64,000 nucleotides of DNA from Microbacterium marinum (GCF_014204835.1 NZ_JACHMD010000001.1:992001-1056000), one strand, 5' to 3'. Shown: positions 37,629 through 46,981, numbered from the stretch's first letter. A program made the numbers and translations. The notes: generated by a model not told the origin, from the letters alone.

Positions 37629-37976
37629 TCACCAGATGACGGCGAGGGCGGCGTTGGTGAGGGTGAGGATCCCGATCGGCCAGAAGATCCCGGCGGGGAC
37701 GCTGCCGCTCTTCCGCTCGCGCGCGGCGCCGGCCCCGAGGAGGCCGCCGATGATCACGAGGATCACGAGCTTGATGCCGATCTTCATGTAGTTGAGGTCG
37801 TGGGTGAGACCCCACGGCGCGGACAGCGCCAGCCCCGCGACGAGGGCGATGGCGAGGCCCCAGTGCATCAGCCGGGTGACCCGCTTCTTGCCGAGTGCCT
37901 CGACGAGCCAGGCTCCGAAGAGCGTGGCGAAGCCCACGAGGTGGATGACGATGACGATGCTGCGCAGGATCTCCAT
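37629..37976 (-). CDS. Small four-segment membrane protein, unknown function
   Basis: 115 aa with four membrane segments (about 5-25, 38-58, 63-82, 95-114) covering most of the protein; the charged loop between segments one and two reads EALGKKRVTRLMHWG. Polar residues inside the membrane (His 12 and His 38) recall small haem or Fe transport-associated proteins, but I do not recognise the family. It is downstream of the riboflavin operon on the same strand (36-base gap), so it may be a passenger of that transcript. Confidence 0.75.
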   Translation of the reverse strand: MEILRSIVIVIHLVGFATLFGAWLVEALGKKRVTRLMHWGLAIALVAGLALSAPWGLTHDLNYMKIGIKLVILVIIGGLLGAGAARERKSGSVPAGIFWPIGILTLTNAALAVIW

Positions 37977-38012
37977 GCCATCAGGCTACCTGAAGGTCGC
38001 GGATGCCGCGGT

Positions 38013-38486
38013 TCAGCCGCGGAGGTCGCGGAGGGTGAGAGCGGTGCGGAGCGCGGCATCCGCCGCCTCGGCGCCCTTGTCCTCCTTCGACCCCGCGAGG
38101 CCGGCACGGTCGATGCCCTGCTGCTCGTCGTCCAGGGTCAGGACCCCGAACCCGACCGGCTTGCCCGTATCCAACGCGACCCGCGTGAGCCCGTCGGTCG
38201 CCGCCGCCGACACGAAGTCGAAGTGCGGGGTCCCGCCGCGGATGATGACGCCGAGGGCCACGGCCGCATCCGCCCCCGCGTCCAATGCGGCCTTGGCCAC
38301 GACGGGAAGCTCGAACGACCCGGCGACGCGCACGAGCCGCCATGACGCGCCGGAGGCGTCGAGCACGCGCGCGGCGCCGGCGATGAGGCCATCCGTGATG
38401 ACGTCGTGCCACTGTCCGGCGACGACCACGATCTCCAGTCCCGTGCCGTCGACCCGCTCCGTCTTCGGTGCTCCGTGACCGCTCAT
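38013..38486 (-). CDS. ribH: 6,7-dimethyl-8-ribityllumazine synthase
   Basis: Condenses the ribityl-aminouracil with dihydroxybutanone phosphate to make lumazine, the penultimate step of riboflavin synthesis. 157 aa. Seen: VAGSFELPVVAK (~55), GVIIRGGTPHFDFVSAAATDGL (~82-103), GKPVGFGVLTLDDEQQ (~108) and GAEAADAAL near the end, all family marks. ATG overlaps the ribBA stop (ATGA). Last gene of the rib operon. Confidence 0.97.
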   Translation of the reverse strand: MSGHGAPKTERVDGTGLEIVVVAGQWHDVITDGLIAGAARVLDASGASWRLVRVAGSFELPVVAKAALDAGADAAVALGVIIRGGTPHFDFVSAAATDGLTRVALDTGKPVGFGVLTLDDEQQGIDRAGLAGSKEDKGAEAADAALRTALTLRDLRG

Positions 38487-39763
38487 GCTGTGTGCTCCTC
38501 GCTGTGCGCGAGCGCGTCGCGCAGGTCGTCGGCGTCGATGATGTGGCCCATGCGCTCGGCCTTCGTCGCCAGGTACTGGTGGTTGTTCGCGCCGACGCCC
38601 ACGAGCAGTGGCACCTGCTCGACGATCGACAGTCCCAGGTTCTTCAGCTGCGCGACCTTGTCGGTGTTGTTGGTGAGGAGACGGATCTGACGCACGCCGA
38701 GATCCTGGAGGATGCCGGCGGCGGCGGCGTAGTCGCGGGCGTCCGCGGGGAGCCCGAGGGCGAGATTCGCGTCGACGGTGTCCATCCCGCGCTCCTGGAG
38801 GCTGTAGGCCCGGAGCTTGTTGATCAGCCCGATACCCCGGCCCTCGTGGCCGCGCATGTAGATGACGATCCCGCCGTCCTGCTCGATGACGTCGAGGGCG
38901 GCCTCCAGCTGCGGACCGCACTCGCACTTGAGGGATCCGAACGCCTCGCCCGTGAGGCACTCCGAGTGGACGCGGACGAGCGGTGCGTCCTCCGTGAGGT
39001 CGCCCGAGACGACCGCGATGTGGTCGGTGCCCGTGATGCGGTCTTTGTACGCCAGGAAGCGGAACTCGCCGTGGGAGGTGGGCACGTTCGCCTCGGCGCG
39101 AAGGCTGACGCGCCGCCTGGAGGAGTGCTCGCCGTGCGCCGCGGTGCTGCTGCCCTCTGCGCCGTCGAGGTACGCGATGAGCTGCTCGATCGTGATCACC
39201 GGGATGCCCTCCCGCTCGCCCATCTCCAGCAGACCTGGCATCCGCATCATGCTGCCGTCGTCGGCGACGACCTCGCCGATGACGCCGACCGGCGCGAGCC
39301 CGGCCAGCTGCATGAGCTCGACGGCGGCTTCGGTGTGTCCGGCGCGCTCGCGCACACCGCCGTCGACGGCCCGGAGCGGCAGGACGTGTCCCGGCCGGAT
39401 GAGCGACGCGGGGGTGGAGTCGGGGTCGGCGAGCACGTTCACGGTGCGCGCGCGGTCGGAGGCGCTGATGCCCGTCGTCACGCCGTCCGCGGCGTCGACG
39501 CTGACGGTGTACGCCGTGCCCCTGCTGTCCTGATTGACCTCCACCATCGGCGGGAGGTCGAGGCGATCCGCCCAGTCGGCGGGCATCGGCGCGCACAGGA
39601 ATCCGCTCGACCAGCGGATGGTCCATGCCAGCCACTCCGGCGAGGCGAGCTGCGCGGACAGGATGATGTCACCCTCGTTCTCGCGGTTCTCGTCGTCGGC
39701 GACCAGGATCGGCCGACCTTCCTTGAGGGCCGCGAGCGCGTCGGGGATGGGGGAAAGGCTCAT
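38483..39763 (-). CDS. ribBA: 3,4-dihydroxybutanone-4-phosphate synthase / GTP cyclohydrolase II fusion
   Basis: Bifunctional enzyme giving the two precursors of riboflavin, 426 aa. RibB domain at about 1-205: DDENRENEGDII (acidic metal site), DRARTVNVLAD, RPGHVLPLRA, RAGHTEAAVELM. RibA domain at about 220-415: VRVHSECLTGEAFGSLKCECG supplies the zinc cysteines (C-x10-C-x-C), RGHEGRGIGLINKL binds GTP, LTNNTDKV near the end. ATG overlaps the ribE stop. The open frame upstream of 39763 is only the antisense-free part of ribE in another frame. Confidence 0.97.
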   Translation of the reverse strand: MSLSPIPDALAALKEGRPILVADDENRENEGDIILSAQLASPEWLAWTIRWSSGFLCAPMPADWADRLDLPPMVEVNQDSRGTAYTVSVDAADGVTTGISASDRARTVNVLADPDSTPASLIRPGHVLPLRAVDGGVRERAGHTEAAVELMQLAGLAPVGVIGEVVADDGSMMRMPGLLEMGEREGIPVITIEQLIAYLDGAEGSSTAAHGEHSSRRRVSLRAEANVPTSHGEFRFLAYKDRITGTDHIAVVSGDLTEDAPLVRVHSECLTGEAFGSLKCECGPQLEAALDVIEQDGGIVIYMRGHEGRGIGLINKLRAYSLQERGMDTVDANLALGLPADARDYAAAAGILQDLGVRQIRLLTNNTDKVAQLKNLGLSIVEQVPLLVGVGANNHQYLATKAERMGHIIDADDLRDALAHSEEHTA

Positions 39764-40407
39764 CGGGAGCCTCCTTCTTCTGCGGACGGGATGCCGTCGG
39801 GTGAGGCGAATCGGAGCAGGCGCTGTACGTGCCGCGCCAGGATGTCGGTTTCGAGGTTGACGCGGTCGCCGGGGGCGAGCGTGCCGAGGGTGGTCACCTC
39901 GAGCGTCTCGGGGATGAGGGAGATCTCGAACCAGTGCGACGCGGCGTCGGGCTCGGACACGTCCGAGACGGTGAGCGAGACGCCCTGGACCGTGATGGAC
40001 CCCTTGTCGACGACGAGCGGGGCGAGGTGGCCCGGCAGCGAGACGCGGATGACGCGCCACTGCTCGCCGGGGCGGACCTCGAGGACCTCGCCCGTGCCGT
40101 CGACGTGTCCCTGCACGATGTGTCCGCCGAGGCGCGTGTGCGCGGCGAGGGCACGCTCGACGTTGACTCGAGAGTCGACCCCGAGGGTGCCGAGCGTCGA
40201 CATGTCGAGGGTCTGCCTCATGACATCGGCCGTGAAGCCGTCAGCGGTCTGGTCGGTGACGGTCAGGCACACACCGCTGATGGAGATCGAGTCACCCCGC
40301 GCGGCGTCCGAGACGGCGAGGGGCGCGCGGACGGTGAGGCGCACGCCATCCCCGGAGGGGTCGACGGCGGTGATCGTTCCCTGCTCTTCGATGATCCCGG
40401 TGAACAT
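39760..40407 (-). CDS. ribE: Riboflavin synthase, alpha chain
   Basis: Dismutates two lumazines to riboflavin. 215 aa with the classic opening MFTGIIEEQGTI and two repeated lumazine-binding barrels (about 1-97 and 98-195); each holds an SISGVCLTV / TVQGVSLTV repeat and GGHIVQGHVDGTG is the inter-domain mark. The start overlaps the ribD stop by one base (TGATG), and the stop overlaps the ribBA start. Confidence 0.97.
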   Translation of the reverse strand: MFTGIIEEQGTITAVDPSGDGVRLTVRAPLAVSDAARGDSISISGVCLTVTDQTADGFTADVMRQTLDMSTLGTLGVDSRVNVERALAAHTRLGGHIVQGHVDGTGEVLEVRPGEQWRVIRVSLPGHLAPLVVDKGSITVQGVSLTVSDVSEPDAASHWFEISLIPETLEVTTLGTLAPGDRVNLETDILARHVQRLLRFASPDGIPSAEEGGSR

Positions 40408-41429
40408 CAGGGGGCCTCCTTCGGGGTCGCGACGACGAGGAGGTCGTCGCCGAGTCGTTCGATGGCGCGCACGTCGAGTCGGCGTTGCGCGGAGATGGTG
40501 GGGATGCCGAGGTCGCCGACGGCCAGTCGGTCTCCGCCGAGGAGGGTGGGGGCGAGGTACACGAGCACCTCGTCGACGAGGCCGGCGCGCAGGAACGCGC
40601 TCGCGATCGTCGGTCCGCCCTCGACGAAGACCCGATGCGCGCCGAGCTGGCGGAGTCGGTCGAGCAGGTCGGGCAGGTCCTCGCCCTCGTCCTGCATGAA
40701 CGGACGAGGATGCCGCCGGAGTGCGGCCTCCTGGGGGACCGCGCGCGTGCCGAGCACCACGGGGCGGGGCTGGTGCTCGTACAGCGTGCCGTCAGGGCGA
40801 CGGGCGGTCAGGGCGGGGTCGTCCGCCAGCACCGTGCCGGTGCCGGCGATGATCGCGTCCGCATCCGCACGACGGAGGTGCACGTCCGCTCGCGCTTCGG
40901 GTCCAGTGATCCACTGACTCGTGCCGTCGGATGCCGCGGCGCGTCCGTCGAGTGACTGCGCCCACTTCACGGTCACATGGGGCCGCTGGAGGCGCTGCAC
41001 GGTCAGCCATGACTCCAGTAGGCGGATGCCGTCTTCCTCGAGAACGCCTCCGACGACGTCGACGCCCGCCGCGCGCAGGCGCTCACCGCCCCCGGAGGAG
41101 GCATCGCCGGGGTCGGCGACCGCGTAGACGACGCGGGCGATGCCGGCCTCGATAAGCGCCACGGCGCACGGTCCGGTCCGGCCGGTGTGGTTGCAGGGCT
41201 CGAGGGTCACGACCGCGGTCGCGCCGCGAGCGGCCCCGGCCGGGAGCTTCGACAGTGCGTCGACCTCCGCGTGCGCGGTTCCGGCGCCGCGGTGCCAGCC
41301 CTCCGCGAGGACTTCGCCGGTGGCCGAAAGGAGCACCGCGCCCACCTGCGGGTTCTCGCCGCGCGGACCGCCCAGGGCGAGCTCGAACGCGCGACGCATC
41401 GCGTCGCGCTCGGCGTCGATGACACTCAT
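40407..41429 (-). CDS. ribD: Bifunctional pyrimidine deaminase / reductase of riboflavin synthesis
   Basis: Deaminates and then reduces the pyrimidine intermediate. 340 aa. N-terminal deaminase domain (about 1-145) with the zinc site HAEVDAL and EPCNHTGRTGPCAVAL; C-terminal reductase domain (about 150-335) with KWAQSLDGRAA, SQWITGPEAR and VEGGPTIASAFL. I chose ATG 41429 (MSVIDAERD) because GAGGAT precedes it; a GTG 12 bases earlier is the alternative. First gene of the operon, with the FMN riboswitch in its leader. Confidence 0.96.
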   Translation of the reverse strand: MSVIDAERDAMRRAFELALGGPRGENPQVGAVLLSATGEVLAEGWHRGAGTAHAEVDALSKLPAGAARGATAVVTLEPCNHTGRTGPCAVALIEAGIARVVYAVADPGDASSGGGERLRAAGVDVVGGVLEEDGIRLLESWLTVQRLQRPHVTVKWAQSLDGRAAASDGTSQWITGPEARADVHLRRADADAIIAGTGTVLADDPALTARRPDGTLYEHQPRPVVLGTRAVPQEAALRRHPRPFMQDEGEDLPDLLDRLRQLGAHRVFVEGGPTIASAFLRAGLVDEVLVYLAPTLLGGDRLAVGDLGIPTISAQRRLDVRAIERLGDDLLVVATPKEAP

Positions 41430-41508
41430 CCGGATCCTCACATCGGGGTCTCCGGGGCAGGATGCAGGTGTCGAAGGGCTCGCGGCGTCGCCGCGGGCCT
41501 CTCGTGCT

Positions 41509-41640
41509 GCCTCCCATCCGGACTCGCGACTCTCGTCGCATCACCGTCGGTCCCGGATTTCCACCGGGTCAACGACCTCCCAGAGGAGGCCGCTCGCGGA
41601 CTGTCACCGCCGGTTCGGATTCACACCGACCCCGGAGCAC
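41509..41640 (-). ncRNA. FMN riboswitch (RFN element) of the rib operon
   Basis: Minus strand. The RFN blocks are clear in order: GCTCCGGGGTCGGTGTGAAT, CCGAACCGGCGGTGACAGTC, GACCCGGTGGAAATCCGG, GACCGACGGTGA and AGTCCGGATGGGAGG. FMN binding turns the operon off. Between the aptamer and ribD a GC-rich hairpin (CGCGGCG/CGCCGCG, ~41480-41498) is the probable expression platform. Confidence 0.95.
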
Positions 41641-41681
41641 GTTTCTTGCTCTCGAGTGTAGTCAACCGGCGGATCGTGGTT

Positions 41682-42662
41682 TCATTCCCACGGATCGGTA
41701 CCGGGCGCAGCGCCGGCTGCTGAGCGCACCAGCATCCGTGCGGCGGACTCCTCGATGACGAGATCGGTGATGAGATCGGCCGCGAGGGCGCCGCGGAGCG
41801 CCGCGAGCTTCGAGCCGCTCGAGATCACGCAGATGCGGTGCGCGGCCGCACGCAGCGTGTCGAACGAGGGACCGCTCGAACGCTCGTTGAGCGGGATGTC
41901 GTCGGTGGAGCCGTCGGCGCGGAAGAACACTGTGGCGCAGTCGCCCACGACGCCGTGTGTGCTGAGCTCCGCCAGGTCGCGCGGTGACAGGTACTCGCCG
42001 GAGTAGACGTGTGAGGGCACTTCGGCGCGGGGCGAGCCGAGCCCGAAAATGATGACGCTTGCGCGTGCTTGCACGTCCAGCACGGATCGCACGGCTCGCT
42101 CGCGCCACATCGCGCGCTTGGTCTGCGGGTCGTCGAACAGTGCGGGCACCGGGAAGAGGTCGGTAGTCGCGCCGAACGCTTCGGCGAACGCTTGCAGGAT
42201 GCTGGATGAGTACGGCACGCCCGACGTCGATTCGTTCGCGGCCCCGTTCAGCTGCACGACACGGGTGCCGTGGAGTGGCTTCTTCGGCAGGTGCCGTGAC
42301 ACCGCCGAGAGTGTCGCGCCCCACGCGATCCCGATCACCGTGTTGGTTTCGGTGTGGAGCGCCACCAGCCGGGCAGCGCTCCGCGCCGTGCGGTCCAGGC
42401 GCTCGGCGGCGTTGACGTGACTCGGCGTCGGGACGATGTGCACGCGCACGCCGTAGGTGTGGGCGATGCGGCCGGCCACCTGGTCGCGGTCCTCCTGCGG
42501 TGAATGGACGGTGATCTCGACGAGCCCGCTGTCGCGCGCATACGCGAGCAGCCGCGACACGGAGGAGCGTGAGATGCGCATCTCGTCGGCGATCGCGGCC
42601 ATGCCGGCGCCCTGCACGTAGTAGAGCTGTGCGGCTCGCAGCGCCTCGGCGGCTTTGTCCAT
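41682..42662 (-). CDS. SorC-family transcriptional regulator, probable control of glycerol genes
   Basis: 326 aa. N-terminal helix-turn-helix (about 1-50: AAQLYYVQGAGMAAIADEM, RISRSSVSRLLAYARDSGLVE) and a C-terminal SorC sugar-phosphate sensor domain (about 55-320) with IGIAWGATLSAV, VVQLNGA, GLGS and the VISSGSKLAALRGAL end. I chose ATG 42662 (MDKAAEAL); the frame stays open far upstream, antisense to glpD, with no coding look. It is divergent from glpD-glpF-glpK; a palindrome in the shared promoter region (42741-42752) is a candidate operator. Glycerol-3-phosphate as effector is an inference. Confidence 0.9.
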   Translation of the reverse strand: MDKAAEALRAAQLYYVQGAGMAAIADEMRISRSSVSRLLAYARDSGLVEITVHSPQEDRDQVAGRIAHTYGVRVHIVPTPSHVNAAERLDRTARSAARLVALHTETNTVIGIAWGATLSAVSRHLPKKPLHGTRVVQLNGAANESTSGVPYSSSILQAFAEAFGATTDLFPVPALFDDPQTKRAMWRERAVRSVLDVQARASVIIFGLGSPRAEVPSHVYSGEYLSPRDLAELSTHGVVGDCATVFFRADGSTDDIPLNERSSGPSFDTLRAAAHRICVISSGSKLAALRGALAADLITDLVIEESAARMLVRSAAGAAPGTDPWE

Positions 42663-42740
42663 GCGTACGCATCCGTTCAGTCCGGGTGGGCGGCGCGACG
42701 TCGCCGCTGTGGTTTTCGCACCGATTCTCGTCGAATCGTG

Positions 42741-42752
42741 CACATATGTGCA
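42741..42752. promoter_or_regulatory. Candidate SorC-regulator operator
   Basis: GCACATATGTGC is a perfect 12-bp palindrome between the SorC gene and glpD, followed by related half-sites (TGCGCATGCGTGCG at ~42762). A shorter relative, GCACATGCA, occurs before glpF (~44572). Confidence 0.55.
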
Positions 42753-42821
42753 AGCGGGTTGCGCATGCGTGCGTTCGCGCGTGAGCATGGGCGCACGTTC
42801 CAAGGAAGGACCCTCGTCACC

Positions 42822-44543
42822 ATGAGCACACGGCAGCAGCACACCCGTCCGCAGGTCGAGGCATTGCGCGCACGTCCGCATGCCCAGGTGCTCGTGATCG
42901 GCGGCGGCATCAACGGCATCGCCACCTTCCGAGACCTCGCGCTGCAGGGCGTCGACGTGGCCCTCGTCGAGCGCGGCGACTACGTCTCCGGCGCGTCGTC
43001 GGCATCGAGCCACATGGTCCACGGCGGTGTGCGATACCTCGAGAATGGCGAGTTCCGACTCGTGCAGGAGGCCGTCACCGAGCGCAACGCGCTGCTGCGC
43101 ACGGCGCCGCACTACGTCCGTCCGCTCGAGACCACCATCCCGATCTTCAAGACCTTCTCCGGCATCCTCACGGCGCCCTTCCGCTTGCTGTTCACGCACG
43201 GCACCGGCAAGCCCAACGAGCGCGGGGCGCTGCTGATCAAGGTCGGCCTCATGATCTACGACACCTTCTCGCGCGATGGCGGCTCGGTGCCGCGCCACGT
43301 CTTCCGCCGCGCCAAGCGCTCGCTCCAGGCCTTCCCGCAGATGAACAAGGACGTCGCCTACACCGCGAGCTACTACGACGCCTCGATGCACGACCCGGAG
43401 CGCCTCGCGCTCGACGTGCTCTTCGACGGCGTCCGTGCCGGCGGCGAGCAGGCCCGCCCCGCCAACTACCTCTCCGTCGACGGCGTCGACGGAGACCAGG
43501 TCACCCTGCTGGATGAGACCACGGGCGAGCGCTTCGGCTTCACGGCAGACGTCATCGTCAACACCAGCGGCCCCTGGACCGACCTCACGAACGACGCGCT
43601 CGGCCAGCCGACCACCTTCATGGGCGGCACCAAGGGCTCGCACATCGTGCTCGAGAACGACGATCTCCTGGCCGCCACCGGCGGCAACGAGATCTTCTTC
43701 GAGCACTCCGACGGCCGCATCGTGCTCATCTACCCGCTCAAGGGCCGTGTCATGGTCGGCACCACCGACATCGACGCCGACCCGCGCGAGCGCACGGTGT
43801 GCACCGACGACGAGATCGACTACTTCTTCGACCTCATCGGTCATGTCTTCCCCGACATCACCGTCGATCGCGCGCAGATCCGCTACACGTTCTCCGGCAT
43901 CCGCCCGCTGCCGCGCCACGACGACATGGCGCCGGGCTTCGTCTCCCGCGACTACCGCATCGAGCGCGGCGACGCCGCGGGCACGCCCGTGCTCAGCCTC
44001 GTCGGCGGCAAGTGGACCACCTTCCGCGCGGTCGCCGAGCACGTCGCCTCCGACACCCTCGCGCTGCTCGGCCGCGCCCGCACCGTCTCCACCGCCGATC
44101 TCGCGATCGGCGGCGGCGCCGACTACCCGCGCACACCCCGTGACCGCGCCCGGTGGATCGAGCAGCACCGGGGCGTGCACACCGCTGCACTGGCCGACCG
44201 GATGCTGGAGCGCTACGGCACGCGCGCAGGCGACGTGCTCGCCGCCGTCCCGGAGGGCGCCGAGGAGCTGGCCGCCGTGCCCGGCTACTTCGCCGAGGAG
44301 ATCGCCCACCTCGCCCGCACCGAGGACGTCGTGACGCTCACCGACGTGCTGCTGCGGCGCACCTCCGTCGCCTTCGTCGGCGGCGCGACGATCGACGGCC
44401 TCCGTCAGCTCGCCGCCGCCGCCGCAGACGCGCTCGGCTGGGACGACGACGCGCAGGCGGCCCAGGTCGATGAGGCCGTCCGCGTGCTCCGCGAGCATCA
44501 CCGGATCGCGGTCGACGAGGACCGGCACGCCGCGCTGGTCTGA
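42822..44543 (+). CDS. glpD: Glycerol-3-phosphate dehydrogenase (FAD)
   Basis: Membrane-associated aerobic dehydrogenase converting glycerol-3-P to dihydroxyacetone-P and feeding electrons to quinone. 573 aa. The FAD motif VLVIGGGINGIATFRDLALQGVDVALVE (split, ~30-57) and the GlpD mark SGASSASSHMVHGGVRYLE are clear, with GTKGSHIVLE, FSGIRPLPRHDD and VGGKWTTFR later; the C-terminal ~120 residues form the DAO C-terminal domain. I chose ATG 42822 (MSTRQQHT), with AAGGAAGGA upstream at a slightly long spacing. First of glpD-glpF-glpK. Confidence 0.95.
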   Translation: MSTRQQHTRPQVEALRARPHAQVLVIGGGINGIATFRDLALQGVDVALVERGDYVSGASSASSHMVHGGVRYLENGEFRLVQEAVTERNALLRTAPHYVRPLETTIPIFKTFSGILTAPFRLLFTHGTGKPNERGALLIKVGLMIYDTFSRDGGSVPRHVFRRAKRSLQAFPQMNKDVAYTASYYDASMHDPERLALDVLFDGVRAGGEQARPANYLSVDGVDGDQVTLLDETTGERFGFTADVIVNTSGPWTDLTNDALGQPTTFMGGTKGSHIVLENDDLLAATGGNEIFFEHSDGRIVLIYPLKGRVMVGTTDIDADPRERTVCTDDEIDYFFDLIGHVFPDITVDRAQIRYTFSGIRPLPRHDDMAPGFVSRDYRIERGDAAGTPVLSLVGGKWTTFRAVAEHVASDTLALLGRARTVSTADLAIGGGADYPRTPRDRARWIEQHRGVHTAALADRMLERYGTRAGDVLAAVPEGAEELAAVPGYFAEEIAHLARTEDVVTLTDVLLRRTSVAFVGGATIDGLRQLAAAAADALGWDDDAQAAQVDEAVRVLREHHRIAVDEDRHAALV

Positions 44544-44595
44544 CACTTCGGCGCGCCCGGCGTCGAAGCACGCACATGCACCGGGCACCAACGAG

Positions 44596-44618
44596 TCGAT
44601 GACGACGGTCGTCATCGA
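44596..44618. promoter_or_regulatory. Perfect 23-bp palindrome between glpD and glpF
   Basis: Arms TCGATGACGAC (44596-44606) and GTCGTCATCGA (44608-44618) around one base, about 28 bases before the glpF start. As RNA it can form a 10-bp stem with a 3-base loop; as DNA it could be an operator. It separates glpD from glpFK. Confidence 0.55.
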
Positions 44619-44646
44619 GCATGTATCGAAAGGTCAATGACGACAC

Positions 44647-45399
44647 ATGAACGACATCAACTTGTGGCTCTACTTCGTCTCCGAGACGGTCGGCACTGGG
44701 CTGCTGACCCTGCTCGGCTGCGGTGTGGTCGCCAATGTGCTCCTCGCGAAGTCCAAGGGCTTCGGCGGCGGCACGCTGATGATCAACTGGGGCTGGGGTC
44801 TGGCGGTGTTCATCGGTGTGCTCGGCTCCGCCTACTCGGGAGCGCAGCTCAACCCCGCCGTGTCGCTCGGGCTGCTGCTTGCCGGCGACCTCGAGGTGAC
44901 CCTGTTTTTCGTCGCCGTGGCGGGTCAGTTCGTGGGCGCCTTCCTCGGTGCCGTGCTCTGCTGGCTCACCTACAAGCAGCACTTCGACGGTGAGGCCGAC
45001 GCGGCCACCAAGCTCGGCGTGTTCTCCACGGGCCCGGCGATCCGCTCGTACGGCTGGAACCTCGTCACCGAGATCATCGGGACGTTCGTCCTCGTCTTCA
45101 CGATCTTCGCGTTCGCCGACTACGGCGACATCCAGGTCGGCACCCCCGGCGGCCTCGGCCCGCTCACCGCGCTGCCGGTCGCACTGCTCGTGGTCGGTAT
45201 CGGCGCCTCGCTCGGTGGCCCCACCGGTTACGCCATCAACCCTGCCCGTGACCTCGGTCCGCGTATCGCGCACGCGGTGCTCCCGATCAAGGGCAAGGGC
45301 TCGAGCGACTGGTCGTACGCATGGGTTCCCGTCGTCGGTCCTCTTATCGGTGGCGCCATCGCCGCCGTCGCGGCACCCGCACTGCTCTCGATGGTCTGA
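44647..45399 (+). CDS. glpF: Aquaglyceroporin / glycerol facilitator
   Basis: MIP-family channel for glycerol uptake, 250 aa, six membrane segments and two half-helices. Both pore motifs are intact: SGAQLNPAVSLG (~67) and GYAINPARDLGPR (~195). The residue after the second NPA is Arg, then Asp (NPARD), the glycerol-channel form. GAAAGG lies ~14 bases before the ATG, a rather long spacing. The operon neighbours glpD and glpK support glycerol as substrate. Confidence 0.94.
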   Translation: MNDINLWLYFVSETVGTGLLTLLGCGVVANVLLAKSKGFGGGTLMINWGWGLAVFIGVLGSAYSGAQLNPAVSLGLLLAGDLEVTLFFVAVAGQFVGAFLGAVLCWLTYKQHFDGEADAATKLGVFSTGPAIRSYGWNLVTEIIGTFVLVFTIFAFADYGDIQVGTPGGLGPLTALPVALLVVGIGASLGGPTGYAINPARDLGPRIAHAVLPIKGKGSSDWSYAWVPVVGPLIGGAIAAVAAPALLSMV

Positions 45400-45447
45400 C
45401 CACCAGCATCCGCGCTCTCAACCACTCACGAAAGACAAGGAAGTCCC

Positions 45448-46965
45448 ATGGCTGACTACATCATCGCAATCGATCAGGGCACCACATCCAGCCGCGCGAT
45501 CATCTTCGACCACGGCGGCTCGATCATCGCCACCGGCCAGAAGGAGCACGAGCAGATCCTGCCGCGCGCCGGCTGGGTCGAGCACGACGCCCTCGAGATC
45601 TGGCGCAACGTCCAGGAAGTGATCGGCATCGCGCTCGCCAAGGCCGATCTCACCCGCCACGACATCGCCGCCGTCGGCATCACCAATCAGCGCGAGACGG
45701 CTGTCGTCTGGGACAAGCGCACCGGCCAGCCCGTGTACAACGCGATCGTCTGGCAGGACACTCGCACGCAGGCAATCGTCGACCGGCTCGCCACCGAGGG
45801 CCTCGGCACCGAGCGGTACAAGGGCATCGTCGGGCTGCCGCTGGCGACCTATTTCTCGGGCACGAAGATCGCTTGGATCCTCGAGAACGTCGACGGCGCC
45901 CGCGAGCGCGCGGAAGCCGGCGACCTCATCTTCGGCACCACCGACACCTGGGTGTTGTGGAACCTGACCGGCGGCACCGACGGCGGCGTCCACGTCACCG
46001 ACGTGACCAACGCATCGCGCACCCTCTTCATGGACCTCGAGACACTGCAGTGGCGTGAGGACATCCTCGCGGACTTCGGCGTGCCGCTGTCGATGATGCC
46101 CGAGATCCGCTCCTCGTCCGAGGTGTACGGCACCGCGGAGGACTCGTCGCTGCTGCGCGAGACCCCTATCGCTGGCATCCTCGGCGATCAGCAGGCCGCG
46201 ACATTCGGCCAGGCCGCGTTCGAGAAGGGCGAGAGCAAGAACACCTACGGCACCGGCAACTTCCTGATCTTCCAGACCGGTGAAGAGATCGTTCACTCCC
46301 GCAACGGACTGCTGACGACCGTCGGCTACAAGCTCGGCGACCAGCCCGCTCGGTACGCACTGGAAGGATCGATCGCCGTGACCGGATCGCTCATCCAGTG
46401 GTTGCGCGACCAGGTCGGCTTGATCTCATCGGCGCCCGAGGTTGAGAAGCTCGCGGCATCCGTCGAAGACAACGGCGGCGTCTACGTCGTTCCCGCGTTC
46501 TCGGGGCTGTTCGCGCCGTACTGGCGCCCCGAGGCGCGCGGCGCGATCGTCGGCCTCACCCGGTTCGCGAACCGCGGGCACATCGCCCGCGCCGCGCTCG
46601 AGGCGACCGCGTTCCAGACGCGTGAGGTTCTCGACGCCGTCAACGCGGACTCCGGCGTCGACCTCGAAGAGCTCAAGGTCGACGGCGGCATGACGGCCAA
46701 CGACACGCTCATGCAGTTCCAGGCCGACATGCTCGGTGTGCCCGTCGTCCGCCCGGTCGTCGCGGAGACGACGGCACTCGGCGCCGCGTACGCTGCCGGT
46801 CTCGCCGTCGGCTTCTGGTCTGACCTCGATGAGTTGCGCGCCAACTGGCAGGAGGACGCTCGCTGGGAGCCCAGCGACGACGTCGCTGAGCGCGAGCGTC
46901 AGCTGCGGCTGTGGAAGAAGGCCGTCACCAAGTCGTTCGACTGGGTCGACGACGACGTCAACTGA
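45448..46965 (+). CDS. glpK: Glycerol kinase
   Basis: Phosphorylates glycerol to glycerol-3-phosphate with ATP. 505 aa, typical FGGY kinase. Seen: [17 protein letters not shown] (phosphate-1, ~4-20), [15 protein letters not shown] (~80), VWQDTRT (~102), [13 protein letters not shown] (~240), [11 protein letters not shown] and the C-terminal [25 protein letters not shown] motif (~410). AAGGAAG precedes the ATG. The imperfect hairpin at 46982-47018 ends the operon. Confidence 0.97.
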   Translation: MADYIIAIDQGTTSSRAIIFDHGGSIIATGQKEHEQILPRAGWVEHDALEIWRNVQEVIGIALAKADLTRHDIAAVGITNQRETAVVWDKRTGQPVYNAIVWQDTRTQAIVDRLATEGLGTERYKGIVGLPLATYFSGTKIAWILENVDGARERAEAGDLIFGTTDTWVLWNLTGGTDGGVHVTDVTNASRTLFMDLETLQWREDILADFGVPLSMMPEIRSSSEVYGTAEDSSLLRETPIAGILGDQQAATFGQAAFEKGESKNTYGTGNFLIFQTGEEIVHSRNGLLTTVGYKLGDQPARYALEGSIAVTGSLIQWLRDQVGLISSAPEVEKLAASVEDNGGVYVVPAFSGLFAPYWRPEARGAIVGLTRFANRGHIARAALEATAFQTREVLDAVNADSGVDLEELKVDGGMTANDTLMQFQADMLGVPVVRPVVAETTALGAAYAAGLAVGFWSDLDELRANWQEDARWEPSDDVAERERQLRLWKKAVTKSFDWVDDDVN

Positions 46966-46981
46966 GCCCACCCGCGAGCGA

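Noticed and set aside
41682..44615. 977-codon minus-strand frame as one giant SorC protein
   Set aside because: Only the last 326 codons look like a protein; the rest is antisense to glpD. The SorC helix-turn-helix begins at the ATG 42662.
42738..46965. Horizontal transfer of the glp genes, inferred from a supposed absence of GGATGCC words
   Set aside because: On re-reading, GGCATCC occurs at about 43161 and 43894 in glpD and again in glpK, and base composition is like the neighbours; the argument does not hold.
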